From: Minisyncoccota bacterium
Lineage (GTDB): Bacteria > Patescibacteriota > Minisyncoccia > JAHIHE01 > JAGLIN01
Length of the DNA stretch: 16,479 nt
Assembly (NCBI GenBank): GCA_023270095.1
Contig: JAGLSJ010000006.1
Location: forward strand, 1-16,479
Reading direction: 5' to 3'
Part shown: positions 1 through 7,075 of the stretch, one piece after another
Layout of the letters: every line of letters starts with the position of its first letter
Numbering within the stretch: the stretch's first letter is position 1
Notes under the pieces: model-generated
Seen by the model: only the letters and a program-made list of their open reading frames with translations
Told to the model about the DNA's origin: nothing
Database searches by the model: none
Translations under genes and position numbers: made by a program

Positions 1-20
1 TTTGTAATCATAAATTTATT

Positions 21-485
21 TTAATATTTATCAAAAACAATTTTTCTCATATTCTCGTCAACAACTTCAAATTTCAAATTCAATCTTTCTTTGGGCAAGA
101 TTTTTTCAATTCTTTCTGGCCACTCAATTAGAATTATATTATTTTCTCCACTGATTATGTCTTCCCAGCCTAAATCCAAAATTTCCTGATAATCAGAAAT
201 GCGGTAACAATCGAAATGATATAGTGTATATTTCTTGTTTGTTTTAATTGCAGAAATATATTTTTTCATAATCAGAAATGTTGGACTGTTTACAATTTCT
301 TTCACGCCCAATTCCTCTCCCAACCCTTGAGAAAAAGTTGTCTTTCCTCCTCCAAGGTCTCCATAAAGACAAACTAACCAATTCGAATTTTTGATTTTAT
401 TAATTTCCAGCCATTGTTGGCAGAGCATTTTTGCAAACTCTTTTGTTTCCTCAGAATTATTTGTTATTATTTCTTTTTTTGACAT
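21..485 (-). CDS. tsaE: TsaE, tRNA threonylcarbamoyladenosine biosynthesis ATPase
   Basis: The 154-residue product is a small P-loop ATPase that works with TsaB and TsaD to make the t6A modification at position 37 of ANN-decoding tRNAs in the cytoplasm. Visible motifs are a Walker A loop GDLGGGKT (residues 42-49), SPTF (67-70), the TsaE-specific HFDCYR (90-95) and EWPE (121-124). The length is normal for the family. The P-loop has Gly where GDLGAGKT is usual, a conservative change. It ends at TAA near the window edge, and no gene is visible in bases 1-20. There is no Shine-Dalgarno before the ATG; a candidate promoter lies only about 15 bases upstream. It is divergent from the DHH-family gene. 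Family assignment is confident. Confidence 0.95.
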   Translation of the reverse strand: MSKKEIITNNSEETKEFAKMLCQQWLEINKIKNSNWLVCLYGDLGGGKTTFSQGLGEELGVKEIVNSPTFLIMKKYISAIKTNKKYTLYHFDCYRISDYQEILDLGWEDIISGENNIILIEWPERIEKILPKERLNLKFEVVDENMRKIVFDKY

Positions 486-499
486 AAAATATTTACTTT

Positions 500-527
500 A
501 ATCTAAAATTAATTATTTTATTTTCAA
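500..527 (-). promoter_or_regulatory. Candidate sigma70 promoter of tsaE
   Basis: Read on the minus strand, TTGAAA (522-527) and TAGATT (500-505) are separated by 16 bases. The predicted start near 493 would leave a leader of only about 8 bases before the ATG, too short for a normal ribosome-binding site. The region is very AT-rich, so chance matches are likely. Confidence 0.35.
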
Positions 528-618
528 TAAAAGCTATAGACTTTAATTAAAACCATTATCTGCATTATAGTTTATAAATGAAAATATATCAAAAAAATAA
601 TCTTATAAGTGTTTCTAC

Positions 619-646
619 TTGACATAATTTTTCAATGTGATAAATT
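619..646 (+). promoter_or_regulatory. Promoter of the DHH-family gene
   Basis: A perfect -35 TTGACA (619-624) is followed after 16 bases by TAAATT (641-646), preceded by an extended -10 TGA (638-640). The predicted start near 653 gives a leader of about 43 bases before the ATG at 696. Confidence 0.65.
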
Positions 647-695
647 AACTAATCAACAAAATATTGTCGTTGAATTTTAATTTTTATTAAATAGA

Positions 696-1841
696 ATGGG
701 ACTTTCACCGAAAGAACAGATAATTGATCAAATAAACAAAAGTGAGACAATCTTGCTTTGTATAAGTAAAAATCCAAATGGCGATGCCTTAGGTTCAGCT
801 TTGGGCTTTTATGCTGCGCTAAAAAAATTAGGAAAAAAAACAGATATTGTGAGTCCAACTGCAATTTTAGAAAAATTCTCTTTTATGCCTTCTTCAGAAC
901 TAATTACACACAAACTTGAAGGGGCTCGTGACTATATTTTCTCTGTTGATATCAAAAAAGATAAACTGCAACAACTCAGATACAAAGTAGAAGAAAATAA
1001 ATTGAAAATTTTTATAACTGCAAAAAACGGAGATTTAGATGAGAAAAAGATATCTCTTGAATCTTCAAAATTTAAATATGACCTGATTATAATTCTTGGC
1101 ACTCCAGATCTTGAAAATTTAGGCACTGTCTATGATGATAATTCAGAACTTTTCTATGATATTCCTGTTGTAAATATTGACAATAATCCTTCAAATGAAT
1201 TTTTTGGGAAAATAAATCTCGTTGATGTGACAATGTCTTCAACTTCTGAAATAGTATATAACATTATTTCAGAGCTTGATGAAAAATTATTTGATGAAAA
1301 CATCACAACTAATCTTTTGACAGGAATAATTTCAAAAACGGAAAGTTTTCAAAACAAAAACACGACTCCGAAGTCATTTATGACTGCTGCTGCCTTGATA
1401 TCAAAAGGAGCTAACAAGGAGAATATAATAAGATATTTGTATAAAACAAAATCAATATCAGTTTTGAAAATTATGGGAACTATTATGTCTAAGTTAAAAT
1501 ATAATAGTCAGTATAAATTGGGGTGGTCTATTGTTAATAAAGATGATTTTGAAAGGACGAATACTACTCCTGAAAATATAAATTTAGTTGTCAGTGAGCT
1601 TGCGAATAGTTCTCCTGAATTTAATTTATTGCTTATTTTGTATAAAAACAACGGAGTCGTAAATGGTATTATTAATTGTACTGGAAAAATGGATTATAGT
1701 GATTTGAGAAAATTATTAAAAGGACAGATAGAAGAAAATCAAATATTTTTCAGAGCCGATGAAACCAAACTTAACTTAGCCGAGAAAGAAGTTTTGAAAA
1801 AAATAAAAGAATATGAAGATAATCTAAAAATAAAAATTTAG
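696..1841 (+). CDS. NrnA-like DHH-family protein, probably catalytically inactive
   Basis: The 381-residue product has the layout of bifunctional oligoribonuclease/pAp-phosphatase (NrnA-like) DHH proteins, but its metal ligands are replaced. Motif I reads SKNPNGDALGS (24-34) where H-x-NPDGDxxGS is typical. The second aspartate motif is LGTPDLENLG (134-143). The DHH signature itself is VNIDNN (159-164). The fourth motif TGIISKTESF (209-218) has Lys where Asp is expected. Fold-supporting stretches are kept, such as SSTSEIVYNII (181-191) and NTTP (222-225). The C-terminal DHHA1 region (about 290-345) lacks the usual GGGH-type glycine/histidine motif. An in-frame TAA at 678-680 makes ATG 696 the only reasonable start. 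No Shine-Dalgarno is seen. The fold call is fairly confident; inactivity is inferred from the missing ligands. A cyclic-dinucleotide or RNA-binding role is possible but unproven. Confidence 0.75.
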   Translation: MGLSPKEQIIDQINKSETILLCISKNPNGDALGSALGFYAALKKLGKKTDIVSPTAILEKFSFMPSSELITHKLEGARDYIFSVDIKKDKLQQLRYKVEENKLKIFITAKNGDLDEKKISLESSKFKYDLIIILGTPDLENLGTVYDDNSELFYDIPVVNIDNNPSNEFFGKINLVDVTMSSTSEIVYNIISELDEKLFDENITTNLLTGIISKTESFQNKNTTPKSFMTAAALISKGANKENIIRYLYKTKSISVLKIMGTIMSKLKYNSQYKLGWSIVNKDDFERTNTTPENINLVVSELANSSPEFNLLLILYKNNGVVNGIINCTGKMDYSDLRKLLKGQIEENQIFFRADETKLNLAEKEVLKKIKEYEDNLKIKI

Positions 1842-1867
1842 TTTATTTTAATAAATATTTTCAAAAT

Positions 1868-1892
1868 AAGACTTTAGCAGTCTTGTTTTTTT
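1868..1892 (+). terminator. Rho-independent terminator after the DHH-family gene
   Basis: AAGACT (1868-1873) and AGTCTT (1879-1884) form a 6-bp stem with a 5-base loop, followed by G and seven T residues. It lies 27 bases after the stop codon. Confidence 0.75.
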
Positions 1893-1915
1893 ATGTTTTA
1901 ATGGCGCTGAATTTA

Positions 1916-1924
1916 TGGTATAAT
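1916..1924 (+). promoter_or_regulatory. Extended -10 promoter of the pilB-like gene
   Basis: TGG followed directly by TATAAT is a perfect extended -10 element; no good -35 is seen at the normal distance. The predicted start near 1931 gives a leader of about 84 bases, one of the longer leaders in the window. No clear Shine-Dalgarno precedes the ATG. Confidence 0.6.
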
Positions 1925-2014
1925 AAAATTAATCTTTGCTTTATGCCTAAGATGTATATTGTCAAAGCTTCTATGGTTTAAACTTATTTTATTCTTATTC
2001 AATAATACAATTCT

Positions 2015-3730
2015 ATGCAACATTTAATTCATACAAATAATGACGACATCGACGAGAAAAAAGAACTAAAAGAAAAAGTTCAAGATGAAACAATTCAAAA
2101 GTTGTACCACAAAAGTGAGGAAGAGAAAGCAAGTGCAATAGCAAATAAACATCATCTTCCTTATGTAGATTTAAGTTTAATCCCAGTGGTTGCCGAAACA
2201 GTAAAATTAATTTCAAAAGAAATTGCTCAAAACGCTGGTCTAGCTGTAATTTATAAAGTTGGAAAAAAATTACAAATTGCAGTAAAGGATCCTGAAAATT
2301 ATGAAACAAAAAAAGCTCTTGAAAAAATTAAAGTAGAAGATGGAATGAATTATTCTTTGATGGTAGTTTCAGAAGATAGTTTAAAAAAGGCTTGGTTAAG
2401 CTATGAAACTTCAACTGTAACTAAAAAATTTGAAGATCAAGGGGTTACTTTAAAAAAAGAAGACTTAACTGAATTTGAAAAAGGAGTACATAATATTATA
2501 GATCTTAAAAAAAGAATTGCAGAAATCAATACAACTGAAATATTTAATATAATTATGGCAGGGGCTATAAAAACAAAATCAAGTGATGTTCATATTGAAC
2601 CTAATCTCGATTATATACGACTTCGATATAGAGTTGATGGAGTCCTTCAAGATATCGTTAATCTTCCTATAAAAGCAAGTAGAACGATTATATCAAGAGT
2701 GAAGATGCTTTCAAAAATGAAACTAAATGTTTCTGATATGCCACAAGATGGTCATTTTAGTATAAATTTGGAAAATAAAATAATCAATATCAGGGCATCT
2801 ATTCTTCCAAGCAGTTTTGGTGAAAGTATTGTAATGAGAATTTTATCAGAAGATTCAACGGGTTTAAAATTGGACGAATTGGGATTTAATCAATATTATA
2901 TGGAAAAAATAGAAGAACAACTTCTCAAACCGACTGGAATGCTTTTAGTTACTGGTCCAACTGGGAGTGGAAAAACAACGACTTTATATTCATTTCTTCA
3001 TAGGCTCAATCAACCAAATATAAAAATTATTACCCTTGAAAATCCAGTTGAATATAGGCTTGAGGGAATTTCTCAGACTGAAATTCATCCTGATACTGGA
3101 CTAACTTTTGCTGAAGGACTTAAGGCTGTAGTAAGACAAGATCCAGATGTGGTAATGGTTGGAGAAATAAGAGATCCTGAAACTGCTGAAATATCAATTC
3201 AGGCTGCTCTGACGGGACACTCAGTGCTTTCAACGCTACATACTAATAACGCAGCTGGCGCTATACCAAGACTTCTGCATCTTAAAGTCAGTCCGACATT
3301 AATTTCTCCATCAATTAATGCCGTTATTGCGCAAAGATTGGTTAGAACTTTGTGTGAACATTGTAAAGAAGAATATGCTCCTGCTCAAGAGACAATTGAT
3401 AAACTTAAAGAAGTTATATCAAAAATTCCAAGAAACAGCGCGATGGTATTTCCAAAAGATATAAAAACAATATACCGAAGTAGCGGATGTTCAAAATGTA
3501 ATTTCATCGGATATTCAGGAAGAATAGGACTTTACGAAATATTTACATTAACTCAAAATATAGAAAAGATTATTCTTCAAAGCACATCTGCTTCAGAAAT
3601 AATGGCGAAAGCGAGAGAAGACGGAATGATTACAATGCAAGAAGATGGAATCTTAAAGGCAATCGAAGGAATAACATCACTAGAAGAAATAAGAAGAGTA
3701 ACGGGAGAAATCTTTGTTAATAAAGCTTAA
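2015..3730 (+). CDS. pilB: PilB/GspE-type secretion ATPase, type IV pilus assembly
   Basis: The 571-residue product belongs to the GspE/PilB family of hexameric ATPases that drive pilus or pseudopilus assembly at the cytoplasmic face of the inner membrane. In order: an N-terminal GspE-N-like region (about 30-130), Walker A GPTGSGKTT (314-322), an Asp box around LENPVEYRLEG (341-351), Walker B with VVMVGEIRD (379-387), a His box HSVLSTLHTN (402-411), and a zinc-binding tetracysteine (C447, C450, C492, C495). All catalytic elements are intact and the length is normal. An in-frame stop lies 9 bases before the ATG, so the start is fixed. The gene stands alone, with its own promoter and terminator: no pilC, pilT, pilM or pilin neighbours are seen. 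A GspE assignment cannot be excluded, but pilB is the better guess for this lineage. Confidence 0.92.
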   Translation: MQHLIHTNNDDIDEKKELKEKVQDETIQKLYHKSEEEKASAIANKHHLPYVDLSLIPVVAETVKLISKEIAQNAGLAVIYKVGKKLQIAVKDPENYETKKALEKIKVEDGMNYSLMVVSEDSLKKAWLSYETSTVTKKFEDQGVTLKKEDLTEFEKGVHNIIDLKKRIAEINTTEIFNIIMAGAIKTKSSDVHIEPNLDYIRLRYRVDGVLQDIVNLPIKASRTIISRVKMLSKMKLNVSDMPQDGHFSINLENKIINIRASILPSSFGESIVMRILSEDSTGLKLDELGFNQYYMEKIEEQLLKPTGMLLVTGPTGSGKTTTLYSFLHRLNQPNIKIITLENPVEYRLEGISQTEIHPDTGLTFAEGLKAVVRQDPDVVMVGEIRDPETAEISIQAALTGHSVLSTLHTNNAAGAIPRLLHLKVSPTLISPSINAVIAQRLVRTLCEHCKEEYAPAQETIDKLKEVISKIPRNSAMVFPKDIKTIYRSSGCSKCNFIGYSGRIGLYEIFTLTQNIEKIILQSTSASEIMAKAREDGMITMQEDGILKAIEGITSLEEIRRVTGEIFVNKA

Positions 3731-3749
3731 ATTTAATTTATATCTATAT

Positions 3750-3787
3750 AAAAAGAAGATGAAATTATATAATATCATCTTCTTTTT
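3750..3787. terminator. Bidirectional terminator between pilB and the TPR gene
   Basis: A perfect 13-bp inverted repeat (AAAAAGAAGATGA at 3750-3762 and TCATCTTCTTTTT at 3775-3787) encloses a 12-base loop. The A- and T-rich arm ends give a U-tract in both directions. It sits between convergent genes and probably ends both. Confidence 0.85.
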
Positions 3788-3831
3788 GAAAATCCTAAAC
3801 GAATAATTTTATTAGTTTATAAAAGCTTCTT

Positions 3832-4761
3832 TTATTTACCTTTCATTTTTTCAAAAGAACTTTTGAGCCAAAAAGATATTTCCGAGTTATGACTATCTGC
3901 ATCAAACGCTTTTTGAAAATTGTTATAAGACGACTCATAATTTCCCAATATATAATTAGCTTTCCCTAGGATTATCCAAGCATCTCTATAGTTGAAATTA
4001 CTCTCACTATTTTCCTCAATTTTACTGATAGCTAAATATGGTTGATTTATTTTATTATACAAATCAGCAACTAAAATATTTTTATATCTTTCATTTTTAG
4101 TATTACAGCAATTTTCTGAAAATGCTTTTATTGTTTTTAGTTCAAATTCATAATTACTACTTTCCTTCTCGATTTGTTGAAAAAAAGAATTGTATTCAAT
4201 ATTATTATAAAAATCAAGAAAACCTAAATAATATAACACTTCTGAATCGGTAGAATTTAAAGATAGTTGTAAAAAAATGTCATAAGCCTTTTTCTTTTCA
4301 TTAATGGCAATAAAGCTTTTTCCTAATTTTATTTCAATTTCTTTCGAATTTTTAATCTGCCCCGCTTTATTATAATAAATTATCGCGCTATTTATATTCC
4401 TCTTCGCATAATAGATATCCCCCATAAGTTCGTAAGCAATAGAATTGCTTCTTTTTTCTTCAATCGCTTTATACAGTTCTTGCTTTGATTTTTCTAAATC
4501 ACCGTGCTCAAAAAATATTTTTGCCCTTTTAATTTTAGCTTCATATATAACATCTCTATTACCATCTATAACTGTTACGTATTTATAATTTTTTAATGCT
4601 TCGCTATAGTTTTCAGTATTATAATTTTTATCTCCTTGTAATAAGTATAAATTTGAAGTTGAAATTTGCCATTTATAAAATATAGTAAAAAACAAGAAAG
4701 CAAAAAAAATAATCAAAATTATTTTCTTTTTCATTTCGCTAGTATTTTTTCTAAAAACCAT
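3832..4761 (-). CDS. Membrane-anchored tetratricopeptide repeat protein
   Basis: The 309-residue product has one N-terminal transmembrane or signal-anchor segment (about residues 14-30) followed by TPR-like helical repeats to the C-terminus. Repeat-like stretches include LQGDKNYNTENYSEALKNY, YELMGDIYYAKRNINSAIIY and WIILGKANYILGNYESSYNN, with the small/aromatic spacing typical of TPRs. No enzymatic domain is seen, so it is probably an extracytoplasmic scaffold tethered to the membrane. Partners cannot be read from the sequence. The ATG at 4761 is given, but M10 (ATG at 4732-4734) would start directly with KKKIILII, a more typical signal anchor, and may be the true start. No Shine-Dalgarno is seen before either. 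It is convergent with pilB, so a pilus-assembly link is only suggestive. Confidence 0.82.
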   Translation of the reverse strand: MVFRKNTSEMKKKIILIIFFAFLFFTIFYKWQISTSNLYLLQGDKNYNTENYSEALKNYKYVTVIDGNRDVIYEAKIKRAKIFFEHGDLEKSKQELYKAIEEKRSNSIAYELMGDIYYAKRNINSAIIYYNKAGQIKNSKEIEIKLGKSFIAINEKKKAYDIFLQLSLNSTDSEVLYYLGFLDFYNNIEYNSFFQQIEKESSNYEFELKTIKAFSENCCNTKNERYKNILVADLYNKINQPYLAISKIEENSESNFNYRDAWIILGKANYILGNYESSYNNFQKAFDADSHNSEISFWLKSSFEKMKGK

Positions 4762-4786
4762 TTAATTAATACTATAATTTATAATA

Positions 4787-4795
4787 TTTATAGCA
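4787..4795 (-). promoter_or_regulatory. Candidate extended -10 promoter of the TPR gene
   Basis: On the minus strand TGC is followed by TATAAA (4787-4792). The -35 region is only a T-run. The predicted start near 4780 would give a leader of about 19 bases. It lies about 35 bases from the structured RNA that follows on the other strand. Confidence 0.4.
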
Positions 4796-4828
4796 TATCA
4801 AATTTAAGCAAAAAAAGAAAGCATCCAA

Positions 4829-4965
4829 TAATTTGCAGACAGCTAGATCCTCAACTTACAAAAGAATGAGGGTGGAGAAATTTCCGAGGAATAGACCAGA
4901 AAATTCCAATACAGGAACCCAAACTACCCAGGTCTGGGATAATGTCCCCGACTGTCTACAAATTA
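4829..4965 (+). ncRNA. Candidate structured RNA upstream of ruvB, unrecognised family
   Basis: About 137 bases at roughly 44% G+C lie in flanks nearer 30% and encode no convincing protein. A 14-position outer stem (4829-4842 with 4952-4965, one C-A mismatch) closes the element. Inside are: stem P2 ATCCTCA/TGAGGGT (4847-4853/4867-4873); a tetraloop hairpin GGAG/TTCC (4874-4877/4882-4885); P4 TAGACC/GGTCTG (4892-4897/4931-4936) enclosing TTCC/GGAA (4904-4907/4914-4917); and GGGA/TCCC (4936-4939/4945-4948). GGGT (4870-4873) could also pair with ACCC further on, a possible pseudoknot. G-U wobbles close more of these stems if the RNA is read on the plus strand (about four, against one on the minus strand), which is why plus is chosen. 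It is not recognisable as RNase P RNA, tmRNA, SRP RNA or a riboswitch class I know. It could be an independent RNA or a ruvB leader. Confidence 0.55.
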
Positions 4966-4997
4966 CTAAATACTTTTTAAAAATCAACGCTTTTTAA

Positions 4998-5038
4998 CTT
5001 GACTGGTAATTCTAGCAGAAATAGCTAATCTTGTCAAG
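4998..5038 (+). other. Inverted repeat / hairpin between structured RNA and ruvB
   Basis: CTTGAC (4998-5003) pairs with GTCAAG (5033-5038), with a second inner stem TAGC/GCTA (5013-5016/5024-5027) around a 7-base loop. No clean U-tract follows, so it is a poor intrinsic terminator. It could be part of the upstream RNA, a processing or protein-binding site, or a dyad operator for ruvB. Confidence 0.4.
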
Positions 5039-5070
5039 AGCCCTTATTCTAATATTTTTAGACAACAAGA

Positions 5071-5106
5071 TTGCTTAAAACATCGGTTATATGCTAGTAT
5101 GATAAT
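5071..5106 (+). promoter_or_regulatory. Candidate promoter of the ruvB operon
   Basis: TTGCTT (5071-5076) is followed after 18 bases by TAGTAT (5095-5100), preceded by an extended TGC (5092-5094). GATAAT (5101-5106) is an alternative -10. Initiation at 5107-5113 would give a leader of only 15-21 bases, with no Shine-Dalgarno. Confidence 0.45.
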
Positions 5107-5129
5107 ATAATATATTAGTATGATAATAT
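5095..5129 (+). repeat. Direct repeat of 14 bases overlapping the ruvB start codon
   Basis: TAGTATGATAATAT occurs exactly at 5095-5108 and 5116-5129, a 21-base period (two helical turns). The second copy contains the first two bases of the ruvB ATG. It may duplicate a -10 region or form a paired operator. Confidence 0.7.
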
Positions 5130-6141
5130 GAAAATTACAGACGCAAAAGAAATGACAGAAGATGAAAATTCAGACTTGTCTCTTAGGCCAAAGTTCTTAA
5201 AAGAGTTTATTGGACAAGATAAAATCAAAAAAAATATTGACATTCTTATTAAAGCAGCTCAGAAAAGAAATGAAACAATTGAACATATTTTGTTTCACGG
5301 TTCAAGCGGACTTGGAAAAACAACTTTGTCATATTTAATTGCCAATGAAATGAATAAAAATATCAGAATTACTTCTGGACCAGCAATTGAAAAAGTTGGA
5401 GACTTGGGAGCAATATTAACCAATATGGAAGATGGTGATATTTTATTCATTGATGAAATTCACAGATTAAATAAACTAATCGAAGAGGTTTTATATCCAG
5501 CGATGGAAGACTACGCTTTAGATATTATCGTTGGAAAGGGACCGTCAGCTAGAACCATTAGATTGGATTTACCAAAATTTACTCTCATCGGAGCGACAAC
5601 AAGAATTGATTTAATTTCGTCTCCGCTTTTAAATCGATTTGGAATTTCTCAAAGACTTGATTTTTATAAAGATGAAGATATTCAACAAATAGTAAAAAGA
5701 TCTGGGAAAATTTTGGATATTGATATAGATATAGATGGAGCAGAAAAAATTGCCCAAAGTTCTCGACAAACACCAAGGATTGCAAATCGGCTCCTGAAAA
5801 GAGTTCGTGATTTTGCTCAAGTTAAGGGAGATGGGATAATAAACAAAGAAATCGTTAATCAAACTTTTAACCATCTTGAAATTGATAATTACGGATTAGA
5901 ACACACTGATAGAAGAATTCTTGAAATAATTATAGAAAAGTTTAATGGAGGTCCAGTTGGAGTTTCCACAGTTGCTGCCAGCCTTTCAGAGCAAGAAGAT
6001 ACAATTGAATATGTTTACGAGCCATATCTTTTACAATTAGGCTTTATCCAAAGAACTCCTCGCGGAAGAAAAGTGACAAAAATGGCGTATGATCACCTAG
6101 GTATTAAATATCCAGAAGACAACCAAAACATATTACTATAA
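5128..6141 (+). CDS. ruvB: Holliday junction branch migration helicase RuvB
   Basis: The 337-residue AAA+ motor drives branch migration of Holliday junctions with RuvA. Visible are Walker A GSSGLGKT (58-65), Walker B LFIDEIH (106-112), sensor 1 GATTR (155-159), the arginine-finger region LLNRFG (167-172), and a C-terminal winged-helix domain with GGPVGVSTVA and TPRGR motifs. Length is normal. The P-loop is unusual: GPPGLGKT is the common form and both prolines are Ser here, although Lys and Thr are kept. ATG 5128 has no Shine-Dalgarno and overlaps a direct repeat; ATG 5152 (residue 9) is a possible alternative that leaves the core intact. It starts a co-directional cluster, with 17 bases to the next gene, and ruvA is the fourth gene. 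ruvC is not in the window. Confidence 0.97.
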   Translation: MKITDAKEMTEDENSDLSLRPKFLKEFIGQDKIKKNIDILIKAAQKRNETIEHILFHGSSGLGKTTLSYLIANEMNKNIRITSGPAIEKVGDLGAILTNMEDGDILFIDEIHRLNKLIEEVLYPAMEDYALDIIVGKGPSARTIRLDLPKFTLIGATTRIDLISSPLLNRFGISQRLDFYKDEDIQQIVKRSGKILDIDIDIDGAEKIAQSSRQTPRIANRLLKRVRDFAQVKGDGIINKEIVNQTFNHLEIDNYGLEHTDRRILEIIIEKFNGGPVGVSTVAASLSEQEDTIEYVYEPYLLQLGFIQRTPRGRKVTKMAYDHLGIKYPEDNQNILL

Positions 6142-6158
6142 ATAATTTTCTAAAAATT

Positions 6159-6431
6159 ATGTCATTAGGCGCCTCATTTCCTCTTATAGATTTTCTAGCT
6201 TTTGTTTTTATTCCTTTGAGCATTTTTTTCTTATTCGGTTGGCTCATTTTTTATCATTTAAATCGTTATGGAATTAAAGGAGATTTAACAAAAAGAATTG
6301 CCATATTTTTTGCAATAGTTCTTATTTTATTGTCTTTTGCCATACTTTATCTTTTTGGGACAATAAGCTGGAATGAAATGAGCATAGAAGATTTCATAGA
6401 AATATCAAACATAGAATTATTTAATAGATAA
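6159..6431 (+). CDS. Small two-helix membrane protein, unknown function
   Basis: The 90-residue product has two predicted membrane helices (about 10-32 and 47-67) joined by a short basic loop (HLNRYGIKGDLTKR) and ends in an acidic tail. No known domain is recognised. It begins 17 bases after ruvB and its stop is one base from the next start, so it is almost certainly translated as part of the ruv operon. The tight spacing with the PH-domain gene suggests a joint membrane role. By the positive-inside rule the basic loop is probably cytoplasmic. Confidence 0.75.
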   Translation: MSLGASFPLIDFLAFVFIPLSIFFLFGWLIFYHLNRYGIKGDLTKRIAIFFAIVLILLSFAILYLFGTISWNEMSIEDFIEISNIELFNR

Positions 6432-6432
6432 T

Positions 6433-7020
6433 ATGATCAAAAAATCAATAAATTTACACAAGATAGACAAATACACTTTTCCAGGACAACATGACAATGA
6501 AAAAGTGGTTCTTATTTTGCGAAAACACCCAATTTCTCTTTTTGTTTATGCAATACAACTTCTATTCTTTTCGTTGCTACCTATCTTAGTATATATTTTT
6601 CTTATCCCAATAGTATTCCCAGCTTTTTTAGAATATCCATATCAAAATGTTTATATTTTGCTTTCTACTATTTTCTATGGACTTATTTGGATTACATCTT
6701 TTGTGATTTGGGTGGACTATTATTTGGATATTTGGATTATAACAAATCAACGACTACTTGATATCGAACAAAAAGGATTTTTTAACCGAACGGTCTCGGA
6801 ATTAGATTTAAAAAAGATACAAGATATTACGAGCAATGTTAAAGGAATAATTCCAACAATGTTTGGTTTCGGAAGCATCCAAATCCAAACTGCTGCTGAA
6901 GAAAAAAAATTCGAGCTTAAGTCAGTTCCGCATCCAGTTACAGCCCGAAGAAAAATTATTGAGCTTTATAAAAAAGCAAAAGAAAAAGATAAATTTATTT
7001 ATAAAAACATGGATGAGTAG
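6433..7020 (+). CDS. PH-domain (bPH2/YdbS-like) membrane protein
   Basis: The 195-residue product carries two transmembrane helices (about 36-60 and 72-94) followed by a bacterial PH domain (about 96-180). The hallmark run is IITNQRLLDIEQKGFFNR (102-119), continuing through SELDLKKIQDIT and FGFGSIQIQT. bPH2 proteins are membrane-associated and largely of unknown function. The N-terminal segment before the helices is mostly polar and may be cytoplasmic, as may the PH domain. The ATG follows the upstream stop by one base, suggesting coupled translation. Lying between ruvB and ruvA is noteworthy, but a role in recombination is not implied by the domain. Confidence 0.88.
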   Translation: MIKKSINLHKIDKYTFPGQHDNEKVVLILRKHPISLFVYAIQLLFFSLLPILVYIFLIPIVFPAFLEYPYQNVYILLSTIFYGLIWITSFVIWVDYYLDIWIITNQRLLDIEQKGFFNRTVSELDLKKIQDITSNVKGIIPTMFGFGSIQIQTAAEEKKFELKSVPHPVTARRKIIELYKKAKEKDKFIYKNMDE

Positions 7021-7075
7021 AAAATAAATTGCTGGATTATTAAAAATCAACATGTTTATACACTAACATAAATAT

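Noticed and set aside
4666..4869. 67-codon plus-strand frame reaching into the structured RNA
   Set aside because: It is antisense to the TPR gene's start and has no ribosome-binding site or recognisable domain.
4868..4885. GAGGGTGG followed by AGAAATTTCC resembles the start of a T-box antiterminator
   Set aside because: The conserved GGTGGNACCGCG core is not completed, and the downstream gene is ruvB rather than an aminoacyl-tRNA synthetase or amino-acid gene.
4829..4965. RNase P RNA, tmRNA or SRP RNA
   Set aside because: The element is too short for RNase P RNA or tmRNA. The SRP GGAAGGAAGCAG-type loop, the RNase P GAGGAAAGTCC segment and a tmRNA tRNA-like end are not present.
4999..5029. 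TTGACT with TAGCTA/GCTAAT as a promoter for ruvB
   Set aside because: The -10 match is poor at any allowed spacing, and the TTGAC is better explained as one arm of the CTTGAC/GTCAAG dyad; the site at 5071-5106 fits better.
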